NCBI RefSeq assembly: GCF_019703515.2
Contig: NC_059348.1
Span: forward strand, 22,988,156-23,052,155
Length of the DNA: 64,000 nucleotides
From: Myxocyprinus asiaticus
Lineage: Eukaryota; Chordata; Actinopteri; Cypriniformes; Catostomidae
Reading direction: 5' to 3'
The notes below the pieces were generated by a model that ran no database searches, had not been told where the DNA came from, and was given only the letters and a program-made list of their open reading frames with translations. Each line of letters opens with the position of its first letter. Within the stretch, counting starts at the first letter, position 1. Of this stretch, positions 46,601 through 57,353 are shown piece after piece. The position numbers and the translations under genes were made by a program.

Positions 46601-48160
46601 ATGAGGATGAGTAAATGGTGACAAGCCATCTAGACAAGCACCTAACCAGCACAGACCACCCTGGACCAACATGGAAATTCAGGCTATTTATAGGGAAATA
46701 GCTGCAAATTAGACTGATCTTCTGATATGATGGTTGAAGAACACATACCTTCATGTATCAGCAGTATAGACAATAATGGTGCCTGACACACTATCTGCAA
46801 GGTTCTGTATAGATACAGTTGGCTTTTCTCCAGCTGTATGGACAAGAGATCAAAGTCTACTGGTGTATAGTGCAGCTCTATTGTGACAGGGTCCTGTGTA
46901 GATTACATACCCCGCATCATGAGCTGCTGGCTTGGATTACAGACCTTGATCAAATGGCGGATGTGCCTTTTTTGACTAACCTCAGTAAAGAATGACTGTG
47001 GGGGAATACTGCAGGAAACCTCTACAACATACGTCTATTTCATTTATATAATCCCTCCTTGTAACTGGTAGTTTTCATAATGTTGTGAAAAGGCAAAGGA
47101 TAATGATCTGTGATAGAGGTGTGCTGATATGGAGCAGAGATTAGATGTAGTGTTAAAAATGTATGATATGCAGAAGAGCCATGCACTGTGGAATGGTCAA
47201 TAATGCAGTCAGGATCCACAAAGGTAACACTACCTGCAAAACCCCTGCAAAACCCTGCAGATCAAAGGGAAATTAATTCACTTTTGCATGCATTTAAGAG
47301 AGTTGATATGATTATTGGCCTTTTGGTGTATTTTGTAGCTAGCAAATGCCATGAAAACTATGCAGCCTCAGGTGTTTCTGTCTTTCCATAGAAGATCACA
47401 TGAATGAATAGACTTATCATTATACATACTGTAGAGCAAATAACTCTTTATATAACTCTTTAATATTCTGTCTATTATACAGGCAGCTGTAAAGGCAAAC
47501 ATACAACCACATATGGGATAAGGTGGACCTAATGTAATAATTTAAAGGGATAGTTCACCCAAAAATGAAAACTTTGTCATCATTTACTCAAACCTGTATC
47601 ACTTTCTTTCTTCTGTGGAACACAAAATGGAGACAGAATGTTAGGCAGAATTGTACACCCTGTCTAACTGGACGCAAGCGATGTCGCTTGAGGCTGTCTA
47701 CACTAGACCCATCGATACAGGCTTTCTAAACTGTTTATTTGTCTTGTTGGTATGAGTAGCGCCAGTGTGTGCTCGAGTCTGGTGTAGGCAAGGTGTTAGT
47801 CTCAGTCACCATTCACATTCCATGTATTGAAAAAGATGCAATGAAAGTGAATGGTGACTGAGACTAACATTCGGCATTACATTTTTGTGTTCCACAAGAT
47901 AATCATCCACTGAAAACCTCCTTTTTCTAAAATAAAAAATAAAAGGGGGAATATGCCCCTACAATGTCCATAGAGGTTATGGCCCTGATGAGTGAACAGA
48001 AGATGTACATACCAAGCCCTCCTGCCCCCAGGAAGATGCCCCCCACAGCATCTGCATCACAGTCCTTTGACACACCGATGATGATGCAGCCCGCTACAAT
48101 GCTGAGCAGGGCAGAGCCCACCCGCAGCCCATGGTACTCCCCAATACTGACCGTGTTCAT
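40530..48160 (-). CDS. kncn: Kinocilin, four exons joined
   Basis: Exons 48160-48013, 43431-43363, 42816-42745 and 40633-40530 join to 130 codons plus stop; all three introns are phase 1 and have GT-AG borders. The protein has a short N-terminus, a membrane segment at about 12-31 (LRVGSALLSIVAGCIIIGVS), a second at about 40-59 spanning exons 1-2 (GGIFLGAGGLGLLISVYPFI), then RAWFNFHHILPNIGNFRVHP and a hydrophilic Ser/Thr/Glu-rich tail. The pattern YPF..A.FN..HILP.IG is what I recognise from kinocilin, a small protein of kinocilia and apical microtubules in sensory hair cells and some ciliated cells. Length is close to the mammalian protein of about 120 residues. The ATG context is weak (T at -3). 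The stop codon overlaps a donor-like GTGAGA, so another C-terminus is possible. Confidence 0.82.
40634..42744 (-). other. kncn: kncn intron 3
   Basis: 2.1 kb. Holds a half Angel-like MITE near 40925-41045 (GGGTGAGTAAATTATCAGC), three A runs (41841-41859, 42030-42047, 42185-42200) and otherwise AT-rich unique-looking sequence. No other gene seen. Confidence 0.55.
42745..42816 (-). CDS. kncn: kncn exon 3
   Basis: Acceptor CATTTTCCCAG, donor GAAG/GTATGT. Encodes residues 73-96, beginning GNFRVHPMAS. 72 nt. Confidence 0.75.
42955..43285. repeat. Fold-back-like repeat in kncn intron 2
   Basis: CTGTCTACACTGGACGC-type text near 42957 and the short element at 47655-47795 (CTGTCTACACTAGACCC) are alike. 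Near 43200 GTGCAGACAGGGTGTGATG looks like a degraded opposite end. Boundaries are uncertain. Confidence 0.35.
43363..43431 (-). CDS. kncn: kncn exon 2 (second membrane segment)
   Basis: Acceptor TGTGCTCTGCAG, donor AATATAG/GTGAGA. Encodes residues 50-72 including LLISVYPFIRAWFNFHHILP, the most family-specific part. 69 nt. Confidence 0.85.
   Translation of the reverse strand, partial: VSSFQSTRSLEHGSTSITYCPI
43432..44498 (-). other. kncn: kncn intron 1, proximal unique part
   Basis: Repeat-poor, balanced composition. No exon with acceptor-donor structure and sensible frame was found. Could contain regulatory sequence; not shown. Confidence 0.4.
44499..45437. mobile_element. Angel-like MITE with internal insertion
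   Basis: TTAAAGGGATGGTTCAGCC at the left and TTTTGGGTGAACTATCCC then TTTAA at the right, TTAA on both sides. The middle (about 44620-45110) differs from other copies and includes a tRNA-like segment, so something inserted there. Confidence 0.7.
45005..45085 (-). repeat. tRNA-like SINE head or relic
   Basis: On the minus strand GGTAGCTCACCAGACAGAGC (A-box-like) is followed by ATTGGACTTAGAGCTC and ATGGTTCAAAA (degenerate B box). The acceptor stem is not intact. Probably the head of an old SINE within the MITE. Confidence 0.4.
45510..46394. mobile_element. GGTAACAC inverted-repeat element, copy 3
   Basis: Ends GGTAACACTTTACATTAATG and, in reverse, GGTAACACTTTACATTAATG, identical over 20 bp. 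Flanks CATTTTGT (45502-45509) and CATGTTGT (46395-46402) differ at one position. It carries a SINE (45734-46105) inside. Confidence 0.85.
45734..46105 (+). mobile_element. tRNA-derived SINE, longer copy
   Basis: Starts GGGGGCCTGGGTAGCTCAGT; the middle of the tRNA-like head (B box) is deleted, then the body continues as in 8098-8271 and further through GGTTGCCGCAGTGGATGGCA, CACGTGATAAGATGCACGGG and CGAATTGGGCATTCCG, then a short A run. No clear target duplication. Confidence 0.75.
46626..47541. other. kncn: kncn intron 1, distal unique part
   Basis: No repeat ends, exon or RNA gene recognised. Composition is mildly AT-rich. Confidence 0.45.
47542..47915. mobile_element. Angel-like MITE with a short insertion
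   Basis: TTAAAGGGATAGTTCACCC at the left; the right side stops at TTCCACAAGATAATC so the inverse end is missing. Sequence 47655-47795 (CACCCTGTCTAACTGG to GGTGTAGGCAAGGTGT) has short inverted ends and interrupts the family consensus. It lies only about 100 bp from the exon 1 donor side of kncn. Confidence 0.6.
48013..48160 (-). CDS. kncn: kncn exon 1 (start and first membrane segment)
   Basis: Begins at ATG 48160 and ends GGGCTTG/GTATGT. Encodes residues 1-49: short N-terminus, LRVGSALLSIVAGCIIIGVS, SKDCDADAVGG and the start of the second hydrophobic stretch. An exon start (transcription start or acceptor) upstream is not resolved. Confidence 0.82.
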
Positions 48161-48480
48161 TCAGCAGGTGGAACCCCCACCTGCCCCGTCTGGCCACCAC
48201 AAACACACGTTTGAAACCACATACACACTGAGTTATCACGAGAATGCACTGATCAGCGTCGCACAAGAGCTGAATGGAACTTTCACTGTTAGTGAGATGG
48301 GTTTACAGAGACTATGCTTTCTCCTCAAGGCTCTTCATACATCTTTAATCACTGGTCTCTGGTTACCTTGTTGGATTTGTTCTCTTCCCCTTCAAACTAA
48401 TTTGGGCTTGATTGAAGCTGACTAATCAATACACTGGGAAGGCCAAGCTGAGCCTAACAGACCCATGCTACTCAAATGTA
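48161..48480 (-). other. kncn: kncn upstream region
   Basis: Leader and probable promoter side. I see no TATA box. A palindromic GGTTACC (48361-48367) is a half-site of the X-box type bound by RFX factors of ciliary genes, but the second half is absent. Confidence 0.35.
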
Positions 48481-49053
<573 letters not shown>

Positions 49054-49055
49054 TA

Positions 49056-51694
49056 TTCTGTTTTGTAACAGTGAATGGCCTTCAAGGTCACACTATTTGT
49101 AAGGAAAATGGACGTGCAACTACTCTATTAACTCTATTTTAACAGTATTATTTGGTTCAATTGTACTGTAATCCTTGCACCTATGCACAATCAGATGTGA
49201 GCTATATTAGTAACAACCTGACCTAGAACATTTGCTACCAACATATCAGCTGCTAATTCTAACCTAATAAACATGCACACGCACCTCCTAAGCAAAAACA
49301 AATGAATAGGCAAACACTTTTTTTTACTCATTTTGTTCTTTCGAAACCCACAATGTTAACTAATTCACTGTGGTAAACATTGTGCTATTCTTTCAAAAAC
49401 CCATCTGCATAAAGGACTAAATTACCTAATGTTTCCAATCTCCCACTGAAGATGTTTTCAAGTGCTGCCTACGCAAGAGTCAGACTGTCACCACGGGGGA
49501 CAAAGAAAATCATAAAAAATAAAAACAGATTGCATAACACGGGTTGAGGTCATTGACAAACTCTGTGAAACTGTATGCTTTATGAATGAGATGTTTTTTT
49601 AATTTATTTCTTGTTCATTTCGTACACATGTGCCTTAAAGATTTAGCAGGGTTTTGTGTGGATATGCAGAAGGCTATGATTGTATTATTCCAGTCACTAA
49701 GGGTCTAATCTGACTTTACTGTTCCTTGCCAGAGACAGTGATGGTATTCAGGGCCAGTACTAAAATGTTATCTTTGGGGCACTTTTATATTATGGGGGGT
49801 TATTATCTCTTTAATCTGAATGTGATCTAATCCACAATGTGAATGGGCTGTGCTACTGCATTTTTTTTTCTGAGAAGCCATGCTGTGCAGCAGTTTGACA
49901 GGGGTTTCTTGACTGTAGTATTGTAGCAGACAGATGAGCTCTCCCATTTTGACTGATTTGACTTGGAGCTTGAAGGGAATGGGTAATGAGTCCACCGTCA
50001 GGACCCAAGACCATCCACAAAGGCCCCCGAGTTGCCATAGGGATGGCATATCCATGGCAACTGAAGGAGCATGGGGTGAGCGGGATTAACACCAGAGAGT
50101 TGGGTAACAAATGACGTTAACGGGTGAAGAAAAAGTGACACAATTACTGTTTATGTGCTAGGCCCTTCAATACTTTACAGTGTGTTTAAGCAAAAAGTTC
50201 CATTTAAAAATGTATGTTTCCTGGGACAATAATACAGAAGACCTTAAAAATTCAATTAAGTTAGGTAACTCAAATGAAACATCAATGGTCCTTTATTTTG
50301 TAGATCAGCATGGTTCTACAGTTTAAATCATTACCTGAACAGAATTCAACATCAATCTAGCATAGCATTAGAGAAGGCGAAAACACAATAGTACAACTCT
50401 TTTTCACCACCGAGAGCATAATTAGGTCAGAGCCATAGACAGGGCATACTTTACCCAACAAGCCATCAAATAAAAATGACATTACAACAGGATTGATCTG
50501 TGATAGTAGACGTCATATGAAGAAATACAATGCACAGAATAAATGAAAAGTGAGAACAATTCCTCTTAGTGATGCTGCTGGTTATAGAGATGACTACTTT
50601 AGTATGTACTATATGTTATCCTCGTATCTTGGTTTGAATCAGAATTCATTCCATTTTGTTGTGTTCTTAAATGTCCATTGCTGTTAATACACTGATCTGA
50701 AAGATGGACCTCATACCTATTTCTTGTGAAAATAGAAATATGAAGCTGCTATAAATAAGTTACAAGGATGAACATCACCACTTATGTATGCATGGTTGAT
50801 GAATTTATTAATGTATTCATAATTCTGTTGCTAAATTTCAGTCTAAAGTATTACAGCAAATAGAGATAAGTAATTCAGAGCAATAATTTGATTCGTCACA
50901 AGGAAGAAGTCATTATTTCACACAAAACGAGTCAGTAATATGCAAAACATATAGGCTTGTTAATGCAGCTATAACATTCAGAAATTCTGTAGGCCAGGCC
51001 TATATAATTTCACGTGTTAAAAGTGTTTAGGTATGCTGCAACCAACAATTAAATTACTGATGCACACTTTGTGTAGATTTGTGTACATTTCAAAGTGTAT
51101 ATTTGTAAAATCCTCCTCTAACACAGTATTTCTCAACCTTATGACTCTAAGACCCCCCCACTGTCCAAGATAAAATTCAGTCTGTGCTTACCGTAATTCA
51201 AAACACGGCCCCTAGTGGCCAAAGTATTAAGTATTGCTGGCCGTATGGGCATGTTTGAGCTCCATTTTCCAAGTGTAATGTCCACAGAGGGGTGCCAAAG
51301 CATCTTGTGAAGAGAGTTGTTTTCAGCTGTACAGTCTGTAATACAGTGAAGAGGAATGCTTATTTTATAAACTGAACCACCAACCCAAACCCTAAACCTA
51401 ACAATAAGTGGAGTAAAAATGTAGCCTAATGTTAGCGGGGGGAAATGCAAACTCTGAATTGTGCTTGTCACTGACTATGCGAACACAATTACTTCCTGGT
51501 TTCAAAGCGGGATCTGAACCCGGGTTTACCACGCTGCTGATGCAACATGCTTCCGGTGGCGCCAAAGGTAAATGATGCAAAAATGATGATGCATAATGTG
51601 TCTGATCCTAGGGTACTGGAACTGTCGGAAACAACATGCTGACTTCCCGTGTGATCGTGTTGCTTAAGAACCACTGACACATGACATTGTCTAC
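49056..51694. other. Intergenic DNA, no gene seen
   Basis: Unique-looking, AT-rich in parts. Near 51480-51560 the minus strand reads GTGGTAAACCCGGGTTCAGA then TCCCGC, a B-box-like phrase in a repeat context with GGTGGCGCC, probably an old SINE. No exon of the next gene expected beyond kncn (mknk1) was recognised. Confidence 0.45.
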
Positions 51695-51699
51695 ATATT

Positions 51700-52061
51700 T
51701 GTCACGATTCACTGTTGTTTGCTTTGTGTTTCTCCCCTGTCATCTGTTCCTCCCTGACTACACTTCTCATAATTCCCTGCCCTCATCACTGCCAGCTGTC
51801 CTCGATTGTCCTCACCTGTGTTTCATTAACTCATTATCCCTTGTGTATATAATGCCCTGATTTCTGTTCAGTCCTTGTGAGTTGTTATATTTATGCATGT
51901 GTTTCTCAAGTTCATGTTCCCAGTTAGTTCTTGTTTGTTTACGTTTTGTTCTTGCTTCACGGTCCCCAGTTTTACCCTGTTTTGTATTTTGCTTTATTCA
52001 TTTATCATTAAAACTTGCTGCACTTAGATCCTGCTCTTGTGACCTCCTTTCAGACTTTACA
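51700..52061 (+). repeat. 5' LTR
   Basis: Starts TGTCACGATTC and ends CAGACTTTACA. Contains TATATAA (51847-51853) and, 31 nt after its start, GTGAGTTGTT (877-886 of the 51-kb block), the likely start of the transcript. A late ATTAAA (near 52008) is a possible polyadenylation signal. Confidence 0.85.
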
Positions 52062-52062
52062 G

Positions 52063-52072
52063 AACAACTCAC
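52063..52072 (+). promoter_or_regulatory. Candidate self-primer binding site
   Basis: AACAACTCAC begins one base after the LTR and is perfectly complementary over 10 nt to GTGAGTTGTT at the predicted 5' end of the transcript (51877-51886). No TGG-type tRNA primer site is present. This is the geometry of Tf1 and sushi-type retrotransposons, which prime with the 5' end of their own RNA. Confidence 0.6.
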
Positions 52073-52079
52073 CACACAA

Positions 52080-53893
52080 ATGGATCTAGTAGCATACTTC
52101 ATCCAACTGAGCCATGTGGATTTATCCATAAGAGAATACTCCCACTTTTTCACCACCATTGCCAGTCACACAGGATTTGATGATTCCACCCTAAAATCCA
52201 TATACCAGATCGGACTCAGAGCTCGCCAATGGAGGGAATTGCTGGAGACCGGAGATTACACGTGGGAGGAATACGTGAAGCTAATCTTAGAAACACTCGC
52301 TTCAGAGGATTCTCCTCTCTCAATCCCAATCCCGGTTTCCGAGTCTTCCACGCCTGATTCCACTCCACGCCATGTCCCAGCCACATCTGAGTCTGCTCCA
52401 AGCCATGCCACTGCCACACCACAGTCACCTCCACGCCATGTCACAGCCAAGTCTGAGTCTGCTCCATGCCATGTCACAGCCAAGTCTGAGTCTGCACCAC
52501 GCCAGGTCACAGCCAAGTCTGAGTCTGCTCCACGCCAGGTCACAGCCAAGTCTGAGTCTGCTCCACGCCAGGTCACAGCCAAGCCTTCCGCGACTCCTTG
52601 CTCCAAGCCTCCCACAGCCCCTGTCTCCAAGTTGAATGATCGCCACTGGTATCGGTGCGTAGGGCAACAAAAACCCTTCCTCACAAATTGCCAGAGCCCA
52701 CGCCTGCCACAGCCTACGAGCCAACGCCTACGCCTGCCACGGCCAACGAGCCAACACCCACGCCTGCCACGGCCAACGAGCCCACGCCCATGCCTGCCAC
52801 GGCCTACGAGCCAATGCCCACGCCTGCCATGGCCAATGAGCCAATGCCCAAGCCTGCCACGGCCAACGAGTCAATGCCCACGCCTACCACGGCCAATGAG
52901 CCAACGTCCACACTTGCCACAGTCAACAAACTGCCAGTCTTGTCCATCCCAGGGCCAGCGTTGCCAGCCTCATCCATCCCAGAGCCAGCGTTGCCAGACT
53001 TGTCCTTCCCAGAGCCAGCGTTGCCTACTTCGGCCGTCCGGAGGAGGAGAGGAAAGGCTTCCGTTTCCAAGTCTCTGCCAGTGTTCATGACCACAGAGGA
53101 CGTTCCCGAGTCTTTGCCCATGCCCATGACCACAGAGGTCGTTTCCAAGTCTCTGCCAGTGTTCATGACCATTGAGGTCGTTTCCAAGTCTCTGCTCATG
53201 TCCACGACCACAGAGCTCATTCCTGAGTCTATGCCCATGCTCACGACCACAGAGATCGTTTCCAAGTCTCTGCCAGTGTTCATGACCACAGAGGTCGTTT
53301 CCAAGTCTCTGCTCATGTCCACGACCACAGAGCTCATTCCTGAGTCTCTGCCCATGCTCACGACCACAGAGGTTGTTTCCGAGTCTCTGCCCAGGCCCAC
53401 GACCACAGAGGTAGTTCCCGAGACTATGTCCATGCCTACGACCACAGAAGTCGTTCTCGAGCCTCTGCTCATGTCCACAACCACAGAAGTCGTTCTCGAG
53501 CCTCTGCTCATGTCCACGACCACAGAGTTCGTTCCTGAGTCTCTGCCCATGCTCGCGACCACAGAGGTCATCCCCGAGTCTCTGCCCATGTTCATGACCA
53601 CAGAGGTCGTTCCCAAGACTATGTCCATGCCTACGACCACAGAGGTCATTCACGAGTCTCTGCCAGTGTTCACGACCACAGAGGTCATTTCCGAGCCTGC
53701 CACGGCTCCGCCTTCCATGGCTTCACCCCTTGAGTCTCCCACAGCTCCGCTCCTCGAGCCTCCTACGGATCCGCCTACCACGGCTCCACCCTCAGAGTCT
53801 CCCATGGTTCCAGTCTCTAGTCTGTGGTCTAACCCTGTTTCAGCCCTGTGGCCGCCAACCAGGCCTCCTGATCCTGTCCCTACCCTGAGGTGA
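52080..53893 (+). pseudogene. Gag-like fragment fused to amino-acid repeat arrays
   Basis: ATG at 52080 opens a frame whose first about 75 residues fit a Ty3/gypsy capsid C-terminal region (DLSIREYSHFFTTIASHTGF, then LKSIYQIGLRARQWRELLE). It continues into 11-residue repeats RQVTAKSESAP (52435-52580). Around 52660-52690 the periodic reading moves to the -1 frame, giving 10-residue repeats like MPTPATANEP (52690-52925) and about sixteen 13-residue repeats like ESLPMLTTTEVVP (53075-53690), open to a stop at 53893. There is no zinc knuckle, protease or reverse transcriptase. Whether the frame change is a mutation or a programmed shift is open; CAA AAA CCC at the junction is not a canonical slippery site. 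Confidence 0.6.
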
Positions 53894-53919
53894 TTTCCTT
53901 GGTCTCCTGGCCGTCCACC

Positions 53920-54330
53920 TGATCTGCTTTGGTCTCCCTGGTCTCATGGCCGTCCGCCTGATCTGCTCTGGTCTCCCTGGTTTCCTGGCCGTCCGCCTGA
54001 TCTGCTCTGGTCTTCTGAATCTCCTGGCCGTCGACCTGATCTGCTCTGGTCGTCTGGGTCTTCTGGCCTTCTGCCTGATCTGTTCTTGTCTCCTTGGTCT
54101 TGTGGCCATCCGCCAGATCTGCTCTGGTCTTCTGGGTCTCCTGGCCGTCCGCCTGATCTGCCCTAGTTTCCTTGGTCCCCTGGTCATCTGCCTGATCTGC
54201 CATGGTTTCCTTGCTCTCCTGGTCATCCGCCTGATCTGCTCTGGTCTCCTGGGTCACTTGGCCGCCCGCTTGATCTGCTCTGGTCTCCTTGGTCTCTCGG
54301 TCGTCCACCTGAGCTGCTCTGGACTCTTTG
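53920..54330 (+). repeat. 39-bp tandem repeat 3' of the coding arrays
   Basis: About ten units ending CTGGCCGTCCGCCTGATCTG, after the stop codon of the repeat frame. Long frames on both strands are side effects of the 39-bp period. The same unit, in reverse, occurs at 14845-14990. Confidence 0.8.
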
Positions 54331-54409
54331 GTCTCCGGCTCCATCTTGGCCCTGCCTCCCTTACCTCCCATCCTTGGGCGTCTGGAGCTGCCCATTAAGG
54401 GAGGGGTTA

Positions 54410-54767
54410 TGTCACAATTCACTGTTTTTGGCTTTGTGTTTCTCCCCTGTCATCTGTTCCTCCCGGACTACACTTTCCATAACTCCCTGCCCTCATCACT
54501 GCCAGCTGTCCTCGATTGTCCTCACCTGTGTTTCATTAACTCATTATCCCTTGTGTATATAATGCCCTGATTTCTGTTCAGTCCTTGTGAGTTTTGTTTA
54601 TGCATGTGTTTCTCAAGTGTTTCTCCCGGTTAGTTCTTGTTTGTTTACATTTTGTTCTTGCTTCATGGTCCCCAGTTTTACCCTGTTTTGTATTTTGATT
54701 TATTCATTTATAATTAAAACTTGCTGCACTTGGATCCTGCTCTCGTGACCTCCTTTCAGACGTTGCA
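54410..54767 (+). repeat. 3' LTR
   Basis: Starts TGTCACAATTC, ends CAGACGTTGCA. Near-identical to 51700-52061, with one short indel region near 54594 and another near 54618. Preceded by the polypurine tract AAGGGAGGGG. Confidence 0.85.
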
Positions 54768-54772
54768 ATATT

Positions 54773-55305
54773 AGAGGCTGAATGTTTTGTGAATCTGTTA
54801 ATGGCATATAATCAGAAAACAATGCTAATGGTATTAGAACCACATTTAATAATTATGTTAATTATACAAAACAATGTACAATTGAACTGAATCCTATATG
54901 ATCACGCTATTAGTGTAATGCCACAAACAATTCCATCAAAACTTATGGGGCTTGAACCTCCATGTGTAAAGGAAGCATTAATGAAAAGCTTTCTATTCTG
55001 AGGTATTGCTGGAAACCACTTTCTGTCTTCTAGCTCCCTGAACCTGTCAGTGAACTCAACTCTTGTTTTATTCTGTTCAGATGTGGAATTGTGCCCTCCT
55101 GCTCTACAATGACATCTACATCCTCTCCAGCAATCCCCTCACATCATCATTCTTGTCAGTCAGACCTACCTGAAGGAATCCACTATCACAAACTATCTGA
55201 TCTCTTCTATCTCTACACAAATAAGTGGACTACTCAACAGAGTCCTCTTCTTCATGCCAAGGAAGAGGAATCTTTTCTAAACTAGGTTGAGTGAAGGCAT
55301 CTACC
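54773..55305. other. Intergenic DNA, no feature recognised
   Basis: AT-rich start, then balanced sequence from 55020. No exon or repeat ends. Confidence 0.5.
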
Positions 55306-55908
55306 TTAAAGGAATGTTCCGGGTTCAATACAAGTTAAGCTCAATCGACAGCATTTGTGGCATAATGTTGATTACCACAAAGTTATTTTGACTCAACCCT
55401 CTTTTTCTTAAATCAAAAAGCAGAAATCTGGGTTACAGTGAGGCACTTACAATGGAAGTGAATGTGGCCAATTTTTGGAGGGTTTAAACACAGAAATGTG
55501 AAGCTTATAAGTGCTTGCATTAACTTGTCTGTTAAAACCAGTGTATTATTTGAGCTGTAACATTGTTTAAATTGTCATTTTTATAGTCGTTTTAGCATTT
55601 GTTGACATTACATCGTCATGGAAAGGAAGTTGTAAAATTGGCTATAACTTTACACGGAAAAGGTTAGCAAGCGATTTTAACACTAAAATAATTTTTACAT
55701 GCATATCCTTCATGTCTTGTGGCTATACTTTTGAAACAGTGAGTATTTTAACATAAAAAAAAAAAAAATTGGCCCCATTCACTTGTGCCTCACTGTAACC
55801 CAGATTTTTGCTTTTTTTAAAAGAAAAGGAGGGACCAGTCGTACTAAATGATTATGCCACAAATGCTGTCAACTGAGCTCAACTTGATTTGAACCATGAA
55901 TATCCCTG
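55306..55908. mobile_element. MITE with CATTTGTGGCATAATG ends
   Basis: Left TTAAAGGAATGTTCCGGGTT and GACAGCATTTGTGGCATAAT; right ATTATGCCACAAATGCTGTC in inverse order, then GAGCTCAACTTGATTTGAAC. About 600 bp, TTAA at the left; the right terminus is degraded. Related to 34120-34660. Confidence 0.7.
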
Positions 55909-56893
55909 TAGTCTGTGTGTAAAATGCATCATAATAATTCTCAGAATGACTTTATTGCTGACATGCAAATTATAAATATTTTTAATTATTAAAAGATTAA
56001 TCAGATTTTTAATTGCTAATGAAAGCTAACTGTTTGAGTGTGACCTTTTTCGTGAAAAGTTCATACCATATATGGCAAAATCATTAACCGTCCACAACTA
56101 CAAACAATATCACTATCATGGAGTAAATGGGCATTGAAAAATCTCAATGAGAAAGAGTAATTTATGCTCTGCATTAAATGAACACTGCAGAAACCTTGGC
56201 GCAGCCGGGCTTTAGATGCTCTGCTGACTGAGGAGGATGCTGCGGGACAAATGAACAGTGTGGGCTGCCATCACTAAAGAACTTACTGCCCCAACAATAA
56301 TTAGCCTGTTGGACCTGAGACACGTAATTGCGACATCCATATAAGTCTATGCTATCGATGAGACACTCTGACCTGACGAGGAGAGGTTGGCCTTTGTTCC
56401 CTCCTGGGTGATAAGTCTGAGGCAAAGTTACCAGCTGTGAACTCAATTACAAGAGAGGTGAGCTACATGCTCTGTAACCATATCACAGGTCTGCAAGACT
56501 GTTTTTGTGGGAAGATGAAACTGTGAGAGACAATAAGTTTATGTGAAGTCCAGAAACAAAGATTTTGCCAGTTAGAACAGGTCTGAAAATTCAGTGTCAT
56601 TAATGCAATAAGTGTTACACATTGACAACTTTGGAACATATGTTTATTATAATGGACAAGACAGAACAGAAAACAACTAGACATTGCTATTCTTACAATT
56701 AACATTTAATAAAAAAAAAAGCAGAATATCAAATGCACAGATGTGACGGAGCTGACATTATACATTTTACCATTTGGGGATGTTGTCACAAGGCTTATAC
56801 TGTATATCAGTAACTAAGGTTTTGTCAAAAGTCCAATTGCAAAAATACTTGTTCTTTCTAGCACTGATTTTGTATATTTGTTTCAAACATCTA
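55909..56893. other. Intergenic DNA, part possibly conserved
   Basis: The stretch 56160-56460 is repeat-free and balanced in composition, with ACACGTAATTGCGACATCC inside it; it stands out from AT-rich flanks and may be a conserved non-coding element. No coding support. Confidence 0.35.
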
Positions 56894-57353
56894 CAATGGT
56901 AGCCAAAGGTTTGGAATAATGTACAGATTTTGCTGTTTCGGAAGGAGACAGAACTTTAATTCAGCAAAGTGGCATTCAACTGATAAGTTTAGTCAGGACA
57001 TTACTGATGTAAAAAAAAAAAAAAAAAAAAAGAGCACCATCAGTATTTGAAAGTCATTTGATCAAATCTAGACAGGCCCAATTTCCAGCAGCCATCACTC
57101 AACACCTTATCCTTAAGTAATCATGCTAAATTGCTAATTTGGTACTAGAAAATCACTTGCCATTATATCAAACAATGAAAGCTATTTTATTCGTTAAATT
57201 AAGCTTAACATTGTCTTTGTGTTTGTTTTTGAGTTGCCACAGTATGCAATAGACTGGCATGTCTTAAGGTCAATATTAGGTCAAAAATGGCAAAAAGAAA
57301 CAGCTTTCTCTAGAAACTCAGTCAGTCATTGTTTTGAGGAATGAGGAAGTATC

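Larger units (their letters stand above)
45454..46625. mobile_element. Angel-like MITE split by a GGTAACAC element
   Basis: Left half GTATAGTTCACCCAAAAATG, right half with GGAACAACATGAGGATGAGT. The two halves are separated by the element at 45510-46394. The right end is worn. Confidence 0.6.
51700..54767 (+). mobile_element. LTR retroelement with Gag fragment and repeat-coding body
   Basis: A 3068-bp element with two LTRs (51700-52061, 54410-54767), both TG...CA, and a perfect 5-bp duplication ATATT (51695-51699, 54768-54772). A purine tract AAGGGAGGGGTTA abuts the 3' LTR. The interior encodes a short Gag capsid-like segment, then arrays of 33-, 30- and 39-bp repeats in place of protease and polymerase, so it must depend on another element. 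LTR divergence is roughly 4-5 percent by eye. The truncated relative is at 14835-16389. Confidence 0.85.

Noticed and set aside
48361..48367. RFX-type X-box upstream of kncn
   Set aside because: Only one palindromic half-site GGTTACC; the second half needed for a ciliary X-box is missing.
47964..48425. Plus-strand 153-residue frame opposite kncn exon 1
   Set aside because: It is antisense to a conserved exon with good splice borders and shows no family features.
52660..52690. Programmed -1 frameshift site in the repeat-body element
   Set aside because: The frame change is in the -1 direction, but no canonical X XXY YYZ heptamer is present (CAA AAA CCC only), so an ordinary mutation is equally likely; kept only as an open question.
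52804..53653. Minus-strand frames of 227 and 281 residues
   Set aside because: They are the reverse reading of the 39-bp repeat array of the plus-strand LTR element; the period keeps all frames open.
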